From: DATLFS01 sp035540935 | GTDB lineage: Bacteria > Actinomycetota > CADDZG01 > WHSQ01 | Length of the DNA stretch: 28,843 nucleotides | Reading direction: 5' to 3' | Assembly: GCA_035540935.1 (NCBI GenBank) | Contig: DATLFS010000071.1 | Coordinates: forward strand, 1 to 28,843 | Shown: in pieces, positions 15,383 to 21,185 of the stretch | Layout: the number at the start of each line of letters is the position of its first letter | Position numbering within the stretch: the first letter of the stretch is position 1 | The notes under the pieces: generated by a model | Told to the model about the DNA's origin: nothing | Seen by the model: the letters and a program-made list of their open reading frames with translations, nothing else | Database searches by the model: none | Position numbers and translations under genes: made by a program

Positions 15383-15840
15383 GCAGATGTCGAGGTGCGG
15401 AGCGCGTCCTTCAGATCGACCGTCGATCCGGCGTGCATCAGCTCCTCCTGCCGGCGCGCGAGGTTCCGGTCGGTCGGCGCGAGCAGCGCCATCGCGAGCA
15501 GGAAGGCGGCGAGGCCGATGAGGTAGGGCCAGACGCCGCCGACGAGGAACGACAGCACGAACGTGATCAACAGCCCGGCCTCCGCCAGCGCGAAAGAGAG
15601 GAAGAACGAGGTCCGGTAGGCGGCCGCGACGCCCGCGTCGTCGGCGCCCGCCGGCAGCGGACGCCGGTCGGCCCATCGGGACCCGACGAGGCCCGCGGCG
15701 GCCGCGGCGACGGCGGCGAGGGCCTCGGAGGGTGAGGGGGCGCCGAGATCGTCCATCACGATCACGAGGACCACGAGGATCAGGAGCGGCGCGGCCACGA
15801 GCGAGGCGAACAGCGCGCGGAGCGCCTTGAGGCCGTCCAT
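15379..15840 (-). CDS. small membrane protein of unknown function
   Basis: A 153-residue protein that I do not recognise. It has four hydrophobic segments: about 7-30 (LFASLVAAPLLILVVLVIVM), 38-56 (Ala-rich), 75-100 (FFLSFALAEAGLLITFVLSFL) and 102-122 (WPYLIGLAAFLLAMALLA), ending in a charged cytoplasmic-looking tail with ARRQEELMHAG. The ATG at 15840 is chosen because TACGGT ends 6 nt before it and the preceding in-frame stretch is arginine-rich noise. It is divergent from tetR-paa, with which it shares an 80-bp intergenic region. A link to phenylacetate or to DNA repair is not supported by its sequence. Confidence 0.72.
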   Translation of the reverse strand: MDGLKALRALFASLVAAPLLILVVLVIVMDDLGAPSPSEALAAVAAAAAGLVGSRWADRRPLPAGADDAGVAAAYRTSFFLSFALAEAGLLITFVLSFLVGGVWPYLIGLAAFLLAMALLAPTDRNLARRQEELMHAGSTVDLKDALRTSTSA

Positions 15841-15846
15841 GCAGGG

Positions 15847-15852
15847 ACCGTA
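15847..15852 (-). promoter_or_regulatory. candidate -10 element for a leaderless membrane-protein mRNA
   Basis: TACGGT on the minus strand ends exactly 6 nt before the ATG at 15840, again placing the TSS on the start codon. No convincing -35 was seen. The tetR promoter and operator lie just upstream on the other strand. Confidence 0.4.
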
Positions 15853-15858
15853 GCCGTT

Positions 15859-15887
15859 TTGCGCCGGTCCGGTCGGGGCGGTATGCT
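15859..15887 (+). promoter_or_regulatory. promoter of the tetR-paaABCD operon
   Basis: TTGCGC (15859-15864), a 17-nt spacer and TATGCT (15882-15887) form a well-spaced sigma-70-type promoter. The predicted TSS near 15894 falls inside the inverted repeat at 15890-15903, so a bound repressor would block initiation. Confidence 0.55.
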
Positions 15888-15889
15888 TC

Positions 15890-15903
15890 CAAACAGTCGT
15901 TTG
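15890..15903 (+). promoter_or_regulatory. probable TetR/PaaR operator
   Basis: CAAAC, 4 nt, GTTTG is a perfect 5-bp inverted repeat immediately after the -10 box. It differs at one position from the CNAACGNNCGTTNG consensus that I recall for the TetR-family PaaR of Thermus. Its place over the TSS of tetR-paaABCD suggests repression of the operon by its own first gene product. Confidence 0.6.
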
Positions 15904-15920
15904 TTCTCCGAGGAGGTCGC

Positions 15921-16532
15921 ATGTCCCGCGTCGTCGAGCGCTCCAGCCCCCGCCGGGCGGAAGTGGTCCGCGCCGCGGCGCGTCTCTTCTCCGAGCGCGG
16001 ATACCACGGCACGTCGATGCAGCATCTGGGCGACGCGCTCGGCCTCCTGCGCGGGTCGCTGTACGCCCACATCGGGTCCAAGGAAGAGCTGCTCTTCGAG
16101 GTCGTGGACGAGGGCGCCGAGCGGTTCCTCGCCCGTGGGGCCGAAGCCGTCGCGCTGAAGGCATCGGCCGCGGAGCGACTCGAGGCCCTGCTCGTCGGCC
16201 ACGTCGAGACCGCCGCGGTGCACCTCGAAGCCGCGACGGTGTTCCTCAACGAGTGGCGCTACCTCTCGGACGACCTTCGAGCGATCATCCAGGCGAAGCG
16301 GGATCGCTACGAAGCGATGGTGACGGAGATAGTGGAGGACGGGATCGCCTCGGGCGAGTTCCGCGCCGACGCCGACGCTCGGCTCGCGGTCCTCCTAGTG
16401 CTCTCCGCGGCCAACTGGACCTACGAGTGGTATCGCCCGGGTGGGCGGCTGACGCCGCGTGAGGTCGGCGGGCGCTTCGCGGGGCTCATCGTTAACGGAC
16501 TGAGATCGACCGGGAAAGGGGACGTTGGATGA
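15921..16532 (+). CDS. TetR-family regulator, probable PaaR-type repressor of paa genes
   Basis: A 203-residue transcription factor. Residues about 10-60 form the TetR DNA-binding domain: RRAEVVRAAARLFSERGYHGTSMQHLGDALGLLRGSLYAHIGSKEELLFEVV, with the helix-turn-helix in the second half. The C-terminal domain is helical and should bind an acyl-CoA-type ligand and dimerise. AGGAGG (15911-15916) lies 4 nt before the ATG. Its stop overlaps the paaA start in an ATGA, so regulator and enzyme subunits are one transcript. An inverted repeat over the promoter fits autoregulation, with phenylacetyl-CoA as the expected inducer from known PaaR biology; the ligand is an inference. Confidence 0.9.
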   Translation: MSRVVERSSPRRAEVVRAAARLFSERGYHGTSMQHLGDALGLLRGSLYAHIGSKEELLFEVVDEGAERFLARGAEAVALKASAAERLEALLVGHVETAAVHLEAATVFLNEWRYLSDDLRAIIQAKRDRYEAMVTEIVEDGIASGEFRADADARLAVLLVLSAANWTYEWYRPGGRLTPREVGGRFAGLIVNGLRSTGKGDVG

Positions 16533-17446
16533 CCTACGAAGAGAAGCTCGCCGCCTTCGCCGAGCGCGTCGAGGCGGGCGGCAAGGTCGAGACGGAGGAC
16601 TGGATGCCGGACGACTACCGGCGCGGCGTCCTGAAGTTCGTCGAGATGCACGCCAACTCCGAGATCATGGGAGCGCTCCCGGAGAGGGAGTGTCTGCCGA
16701 GCGCCCCGAGCCTGAGGCGCAAGATGTCGCTCGCCGCGAAGATCCAAGACGAGGTCGGTCACGCTCAGCTCCTCTATCGCGTGGCGGAGGACCTCGGGAA
16801 GAGCCGCCACGCGATGTACGAGGATCTCGTCACCGGGAAGAGCAAGTTCCACAACGTCTTCCACTATCCCGTGCGTCACTGGGGTGACGTCGCCGTCATC
16901 GGCTGGTTGATCGACGGCGCGGCGCTCGTCACGCAGGCCGCGCTGCGCGACTCGTCGTACGCGCCCTACGCGCGGGTCCTCAAGCGGATCTGCGCCGAAG
17001 AGCAACTGCACCTCCGCCACGGCGAGGACATCACGCTCGAGCTCGCTTCCGGCACCGACCGGCAGCGGTGGATGTTCCAGGACGCTCTGGAGCGGTGGTG
17101 GCTGCCGATCATCCATTTCTTCGGACCCAGGTCCAACGTCGAGAAGGACCTGCTCCTCCGCTGGAAGGTGAAGACGCGGACGAACGAGGACCTGCGCCAG
17201 GAATTCCTCGATCGCTACGTGCCGAAGGTCCTCGAGCTCGGCTTCACGTTCCCCACGCCGGCGCCGGTCCGGCAGGGAGACCATTGGGTCGTGCGCGAGG
17301 AGGAGATCGACTGGCAGCCGCTCGAGGCGATCAAGCGGAACCAGGGGCCGGAGACGGAGCGGCGGCTCGCGTGGCGGCGGCGCATGTACGACGAGCACCG
17401 ATGGGTGCGCGAGGCGATGGCCGAGCCCGTCGTCCACGCGGCCTGA
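16529..17446 (+). CDS. paaA: phenylacetyl-CoA epoxidase catalytic subunit PaaA
   Basis: A 305-residue diiron subunit of the ring 1,2-phenylacetyl-CoA epoxidase, which opens aerobic phenylacetate breakdown. It matches PaaA along its length: EDWMPDDYRRGVLKF, HANSEIMGALPERE, KIQDEVGHAQLLY, VIGWLIDGAALV, EEQLHLRHGED and the C-terminal IDWQPLEAI and GPETERRLAWRR. The diiron ligands are expected at Glu45, Glu75, His78, Asp129, Glu158 and His161, each three positions later than the E. coli set as I recall it. The ATG overlaps the tetR stop (ATGA). The paaB gene follows after 8 nt. Oxygen activation would occur here, with electrons from a reductase not found in the window. Confidence 0.96.
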   Translation: MTYEEKLAAFAERVEAGGKVETEDWMPDDYRRGVLKFVEMHANSEIMGALPERECLPSAPSLRRKMSLAAKIQDEVGHAQLLYRVAEDLGKSRHAMYEDLVTGKSKFHNVFHYPVRHWGDVAVIGWLIDGAALVTQAALRDSSYAPYARVLKRICAEEQLHLRHGEDITLELASGTDRQRWMFQDALERWWLPIIHFFGPRSNVEKDLLLRWKVKTRTNEDLRQEFLDRYVPKVLELGFTFPTPAPVRQGDHWVVREEEIDWQPLEAIKRNQGPETERRLAWRRRMYDEHRWVREAMAEPVVHAA

Positions 17447-17454
17447 GGCATCCG

Positions 17455-17760
17455 ATGGAGGTCTACGAGGTCTTCCGCCGGCATGGGCACAAGGACCCGT
17501 TCGAGCACTGTGGCGCGGTGATCGCGCCCGATCCGGACATGGCGTTGATCATGGCGAAGGAGTGCTTCCTCCGCCGCGGTGAAGGAGAGCACCTCTGGGT
17601 CGCGCGGCGCAGCGACATCCACTCGTTCAAGGACGAGTCTCTGCTCGAGCCGACGGGCGACAAGTCCTACCGGTTCGCCTCGGGCTACCGCGACGTGATC
17701 CACAAGCGCGAGAAGGCGCTCGCGCGGGTCCGAGAGCTCAGCGGCGGCGGAGCCGCATGA
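17455..17760 (+). CDS. paaB: phenylacetyl-CoA epoxidase subunit PaaB
   Basis: A 101-residue small subunit that bridges PaaA-PaaC units in the epoxidase. It has the PaaB opening EVYEVFRRHGHKDPFEHCGAVIAPDPDMALIMAKECFLRR and the following ELW-type strand LWVARRSDIH. The start is ATG at 17455; the longer open frame upstream is a shadow of paaA. Its stop overlaps the start of paaC in an ATGA. It lacks metal ligands, as usual for PaaB. Confidence 0.95.
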   Translation: MEVYEVFRRHGHKDPFEHCGAVIAPDPDMALIMAKECFLRRGEGEHLWVARRSDIHSFKDESLLEPTGDKSYRFASGYRDVIHKREKALARVRELSGGGAA

Positions 17761-18593
17761 TGGACGACGCGCTGCGCGCGCTGCTTCTCGCCGCCGCCGA
17801 CGACGAGCTCGTCATCGGTCATCGCCATTCGGAGTGGACGGGGCACGCGCCGCACATTGAGGAGGACGTCGCCTTCTCGTCGATCGCGCAGGACGAGATC
17901 GGCCACGCCGCCGCCCTCTACGGGTTGGTCGCGGAGATGGAGGGATCGGATCCCGATGCGATCGCGCTGGGACGCAAACCGGAGGACTACCGGCACGCGA
18001 TCCTCTGCGAACGCCCGAACCGCGACTGGGGCTACACCCTTGCGCGTCACTGGCTCTACGACACGGCGGAGGACGTTCGGTTGGAGGCGCTCTCCGAGTC
18101 CTCACACGATGGGTTGCGCGCCGTGGCGACGAAGCTCCGACGGGAGGAGCGCTACCACCTGCTCCACGCCGACATGTGGATCGAGCGCGTCGCGCGAGGC
18201 CCGGTCGACGGCAGGACGCGTCTGATCGATTCCCTGACGCACGCCTTCCCCGAGGCGATCGCTCTCTTCGAGCCGCTCGAGTCGGAACACGAAGCACTCG
18301 AGAGGGGGTTGCTCCCGGTCCCGAGCGACGAGCTGCGAAAGCGCTACGTCGAGCGCGCGGCCCGGGCGCTCGACGAGCTGGGACTGCCGACGGAGGTCGG
18401 GGCCGGCGCCGATGCGGCCGCGGAGTTCATCGCCTCCTCGTCCGGGGATCTCATCGAGTCCGACGACGGCGCGGATCCCGAGCCCGCAGGCAGGGCCTTC
18501 GGCGGCCGCAGCGGGAACAGGTCGGAGGACTTCCAACCGCTGTGGGAAGAGATGACGGCCACGTATCGCGAGAACCCGGGGGCGTCGTGGTAA
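17757..18593 (+). CDS. paaC: phenylacetyl-CoA epoxidase subunit PaaC, with apparently complete diiron ligands
   Basis: A 278-residue ferritin-fold partner of PaaA. It shares EWTGHAP, the EERYH helix and a C-terminal LWEEM segment with known PaaC. In E. coli PaaC, as I recall it, the metal site is degenerate. Here the residues Glu17 (DDELVI), Glu47 and His50 (AQDEIGH), Asp102 (LYDTAED), Glu131 and His134 (EERYH) fall at spacings of 30, 3, 52, 29 and 3, against 30, 3, 51, 29 and 3 in the PaaA of this operon. This protein may therefore bind a diiron centre of its own. The ATG overlaps the paaB stop; a second ATG follows directly. Its stop overlaps the paaD start by 7 nt. Confidence 0.93.
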   Translation: MMDDALRALLLAAADDELVIGHRHSEWTGHAPHIEEDVAFSSIAQDEIGHAAALYGLVAEMEGSDPDAIALGRKPEDYRHAILCERPNRDWGYTLARHWLYDTAEDVRLEALSESSHDGLRAVATKLRREERYHLLHADMWIERVARGPVDGRTRLIDSLTHAFPEAIALFEPLESEHEALERGLLPVPSDELRKRYVERAARALDELGLPTEVGAGADAAAEFIASSSGDLIESDDGADPEPAGRAFGGRSGNRSEDFQPLWEEMTATYRENPGASW

Positions 18594-19090
18594 CGCGGGT
18601 CGCGCCGGACGAGGCGCAGGTCTGGGAGGCGCTCCGCGGCGTGATGGATCCAGAGATACCGGCGGTATCCGTCGTGGACATGGGCATGATCCGCGACGTC
18701 CGCGTCGACCCCGATCGGATCGCGGTCACGGTGCTCCCGACCTTCTCCGGGTGCCCCGCGGTCGCAGAGATCCAGGACGATGTACGGCGCGCCGTGGAGG
18801 CCGTGCCCGGCGCCCGCGAGGTCGAGGTGCGTCTCTCGTTCGACCCGCCGTGGACCACCGATCGCATCACGGAGGAGGGCAGGCGACGGCTGAAGGAGTT
18901 CGGCCTCGCGCCTCCCACCGGGACGGGCCCGGTCCTGGTGACATCGATCGGTCTGCCGGCCGCCGCGCGCTGCCCCTTCTGCGATTCCGCCGACACCGTC
19001 GCCGAGAGTCCCTTCGGGCCGACCCCCTGCCGCGCCGTCTACTACTGCAAGAGCTGCCGCAACCCGTTCGAGCAGTTCAAACCCGTTTAA
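18587..19090 (+). CDS. paaD: phenylacetyl-CoA epoxidase assembly protein PaaD
   Basis: A 167-residue protein needed to mature the epoxidase. The N-terminal MIP18/DUF59 (SufT-like) domain covers about 5-100, with DPEIPAVSVVDMGMIRDV and FSGCPAVAEI, which hold the conserved Asp-Pro-Glu and Cys. A C-terminal zinc-ribbon-like domain has CPFC and CKSC pairs with an extra Cys at TPC. The GTG at 18587 overlaps the paaC stop by 7 nt; no good ribosome site is seen, so expression probably depends on coupling. PaaD is the last gene of the operon; paaE does not follow. Confidence 0.95.
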   Translation: MVTRVAPDEAQVWEALRGVMDPEIPAVSVVDMGMIRDVRVDPDRIAVTVLPTFSGCPAVAEIQDDVRRAVEAVPGAREVEVRLSFDPPWTTDRITEEGRRRLKEFGLAPPTGTGPVLVTSIGLPAAARCPFCDSADTVAESPFGPTPCRAVYYCKSCRNPFEQFKPV

Positions 19091-19113
19091 GGCGGATCGA
19101 GAGGTCGAGCTTC

Positions 19114-19122
19114 TGCTAGGTT
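19114..19122 (+). promoter_or_regulatory. extended -10 promoter before the terC leader
   Basis: TGC followed by TAGGTT (19117-19122) gives an extended -10. The predicted TSS near 19129 lies just before the riboswitch-like fold. No -35 was found, which is common with extended -10 promoters. Confidence 0.4.
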
Positions 19123-19124
19123 CG

Positions 19125-19256
19125 GCCCCGACACCGAGGGGGAGTATCCCCAACGGCGTCTCCGTCATTACGACGCTCCGTTCGCGGAGCGTCCGGGGAC
19201 GCCGGCCCGTGACCACGGACGGCGGGCGGGAGAGACCTTCGTCTGCCCGTGCCGTT
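19125..19256 (+). promoter_or_regulatory. probable yybP-ykoY (manganese) riboswitch upstream of terC
   Basis: The leader of terC holds GGGGGAGTATCCC (19138-19150), which contains the GGGGAGTA signature of this class. It is followed by a GGCGTC/GACGCC stem (19155-19160 with 19198-19203) that encloses a 9-bp hairpin with a TTCG loop (19172-19193). A CCGTG-AC-CACGG hairpin and a final stem around GGGCGGGAGAGAC and GTCTGCCC come next. This riboswitch class is known to sit before terC/alx genes and to turn expression on with Mn2+. The terC ribosome site GGAGG (19264-19268) is just outside, so control at translation is possible. Boundaries are approximate. Confidence 0.75.
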
Positions 19257-19275
19257 CCCCGACGGAGGTGCCGCA

Positions 19276-20238
19276 ATGACCGTTGCCCCCTGGATCTGGA
19301 TCGCCTTCCTCGCCTTCATCCTGGCGATGCTGCTTGCCGACCTCTTCATCTTCCACCGGCAGGCGCACAAGGTGACGATGCGAGAGGCCGCCTGGACGAG
19401 CGCGTTCTGGATCTTCCTCGGGCTCGTCTTCGGCGTGATCGTCTGGTGGTGGCAGGGGCCCCACAGCGCCGGCGAGTACCTGGCGGGCTACCTGATCGAG
19501 AAGAGCCTCTCGGTCGACAACATCTTCGTCTTCGCCCTGATCTTCAGCTACTTCTCGGTTCCCGCCGAGTTCCAGCACCGGCTCCTGTTCTGGGGTGTGC
19601 TGGGCGCGCTCGTCTTCCGCGCCGTCTTCATCGCCGGCGGAGCGGCGCTGCTCGAGAACTTCCACTGGATGATCTACGTCTTCGGCGGCTTCCTCGTCTT
19701 CACCGGGATCAGGATGGCGTGGCACAAGAACGAGGAGATCCACCCGGAACGGAACCCGGTGCTCTCGTTCGTGAGGCGAGTGCTCCCCATGACGTCGGAG
19801 TACGAGGGACAGAAGTTCTTCGTCCGGAAGGCGGGGAAGCTGATGGCGACGCCTCTGCTGGCCGTCCTCGTCGTCGTCGAGACGACCGACGTCATCTTCG
19901 CCGTCGACTCGATCCCGGCGATCTTCGCCGTGACCCGGGACACGTTCCTCGTCTACACGTCGAACGCGTTCGCGATCCTCGGCCTCAGGGCCCTGTACTT
20001 CCTGCTCGCCGGGATGATCGAACGCTTCACCTACCTGAAGATCGGTCTCTCGGCGATCCTCGTCTACGTCGGAATCAAGATGCTCGTCAGCGAGTTCTAC
20101 AAGATCAATCCCTGGGTGTCGCTCTCGGTGATCGTCGCCGTCCTCACCGTCTCCGTGATCGCGTCGCTCCGGAGTGAAGGGCGCGAGATCCCCGACGAGA
20201 AGGCCGAGGAGTTACAGGCCGGCGCCCGGAAACCTTGA
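19276..20238 (+). CDS. TerC/Alx-family membrane protein (probable metal exporter)
   Basis: A 320-residue integral membrane protein with about nine hydrophobic helices. It carries the TerC motifs EKSLSVDNIFVFALIF (about 76-91) and ETTDVIFAVDSIPAIFAVT, whose acidic residues within membrane helices are thought to bind metal. Alx and related TerC proteins export Mn2+ or help metallate exported proteins. The ATG at 19276 has GGAGG 7 nt upstream and is preferred to a GTG nine codons earlier. A probable Mn2+ riboswitch precedes it, which supports manganese as the substrate. The stop overlaps a TTG start of the next gene. Confidence 0.93.
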   Translation: MTVAPWIWIAFLAFILAMLLADLFIFHRQAHKVTMREAAWTSAFWIFLGLVFGVIVWWWQGPHSAGEYLAGYLIEKSLSVDNIFVFALIFSYFSVPAEFQHRLLFWGVLGALVFRAVFIAGGAALLENFHWMIYVFGGFLVFTGIRMAWHKNEEIHPERNPVLSFVRRVLPMTSEYEGQKFFVRKAGKLMATPLLAVLVVVETTDVIFAVDSIPAIFAVTRDTFLVYTSNAFAILGLRALYFLLAGMIERFTYLKIGLSAILVYVGIKMLVSEFYKINPWVSLSVIVAVLTVSVIASLRSEGREIPDEKAEELQAGARKP

Positions 20239-21185
20239 TCTCGGCCGAAGACGTTCGCGCCGCGGCTCGGACGATCGCCGGGGCGGCGCACGTCACTCCG
20301 GTCCTACGCTCGCGCACCCTCGACGAGGCCGCGCGGACGAAAGCCCTGCTGAAGTGCGAGAACTTCCAGCGCGGAGGCGCCTTCAAGTTCCGCGGGGCCT
20401 TCAACAAGATCTCTTCCCTCACGCCGGCGGAGCGAGCGGCCGGTGTGATGGCCTACTCGTCCGGCAACCACGCTCAGGCGGTCGCTCTCAGCGCCTCGCT
20501 GATAGGCGCCCGCTCGCTGATCCTCATGCCCGAGGACACCCCCGCGAGCAAGCGCGAGGCGACGATCGGCTACGGCGCGAAGGTGACGACCTACGACCGC
20601 TACCGCGAGGACAGGGTCGCGCTCGGTGAGCGGATCGCCCGCGAGCAGGGGATGACGCTGATCCCTCCCTACGACGACCCGCTCATCATGGCGGGACAGG
20701 GAACCTGCGCCCTCGAGCTCCTCGACGAGGCGGGTCCGGTCGACACGCTCGTGGTCCCCGTCGGCGGAGGCGGGCTGATCTCCGGCTGCGCCACCGCGGC
20801 GCGGGACGGCGACGCCGCCGTTCGGGTCGTGGGGGTGGAACCGCAGGCGGCCGACGACACGCGGAGGTCGCTCGCGGCGGGACGCCGGGTCAGGATCGAC
20901 GTACCTCGCACGATCGCCGACGGCCTCCAGGCCGACACGCCGGGGGTGCTGACGTTCGAAGTGGTGCGCGAGCTGGTGAGCGAGATCGTCACCGTGTCCG
21001 ACGCGGAGATCGTCGGTGCGATGGCCTTCCTCTTCGAGACGATGAAGATCGTGGTCGAGCCGAGCGGAGCCGCCGCCGTCGCCGCGCTGCTCGCCGGGAA
21101 GCTCGGGGATCGCGGCGGCACGACGGGCGTGGTCGTCTCGGGAGGGAATGTCTCGGTCGAGCGGTTCCGGGAGTTCTTTTCCTAG
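20235..21185 (+). CDS. threonine/serine dehydratase (PLP, fold type II)
   Basis: A 316-residue PLP enzyme of the threonine ammonia-lyase/serine racemase family. Lys51 in GGAFKFRGA is the PLP lysine, SSGNHAQ (75-81) and GGGG (177-180) bind the cofactor, and VEPSGAAAVAA and VVVSGGNVSVERF are conserved near the end. It lacks the C-terminal regulatory ACT domain, as do catabolic or racemase-like members, so isoleucine feedback is not expected. The start is a TTG overlapping the terC stop (TTGA); the ribosome site is weak, so it probably relies on coupling to terC. Its TAG shares the CTAG at 21182-21185 with the convergent gene. Substrate preference between threonine and serine cannot be told. Confidence 0.93.
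   Translation: MISAEDVRAAARTIAGAAHVTPVLRSRTLDEAARTKALLKCENFQRGGAFKFRGAFNKISSLTPAERAAGVMAYSSGNHAQAVALSASLIGARSLILMPEDTPASKREATIGYGAKVTTYDRYREDRVALGERIAREQGMTLIPPYDDPLIMAGQGTCALELLDEAGPVDTLVVPVGGGGLISGCATAARDGDAAVRVVGVEPQAADDTRRSLAAGRRVRIDVPRTIADGLQADTPGVLTFEVVRELVSEIVTVSDAEIVGAMAFLFETMKIVVEPSGAAAVAALLAGKLGDRGGTTGVVVSGGNVSVERFREFFS

Noticed and set aside
13715..16249. One minus-strand open frame of 844 codons
   Set aside because: Only its last 299 codons (EamA transporter) resemble a protein. The rest is the shadow of nth, the small membrane protein and tetR, with the Arg/Gly/Pro-rich content of a wrong frame.
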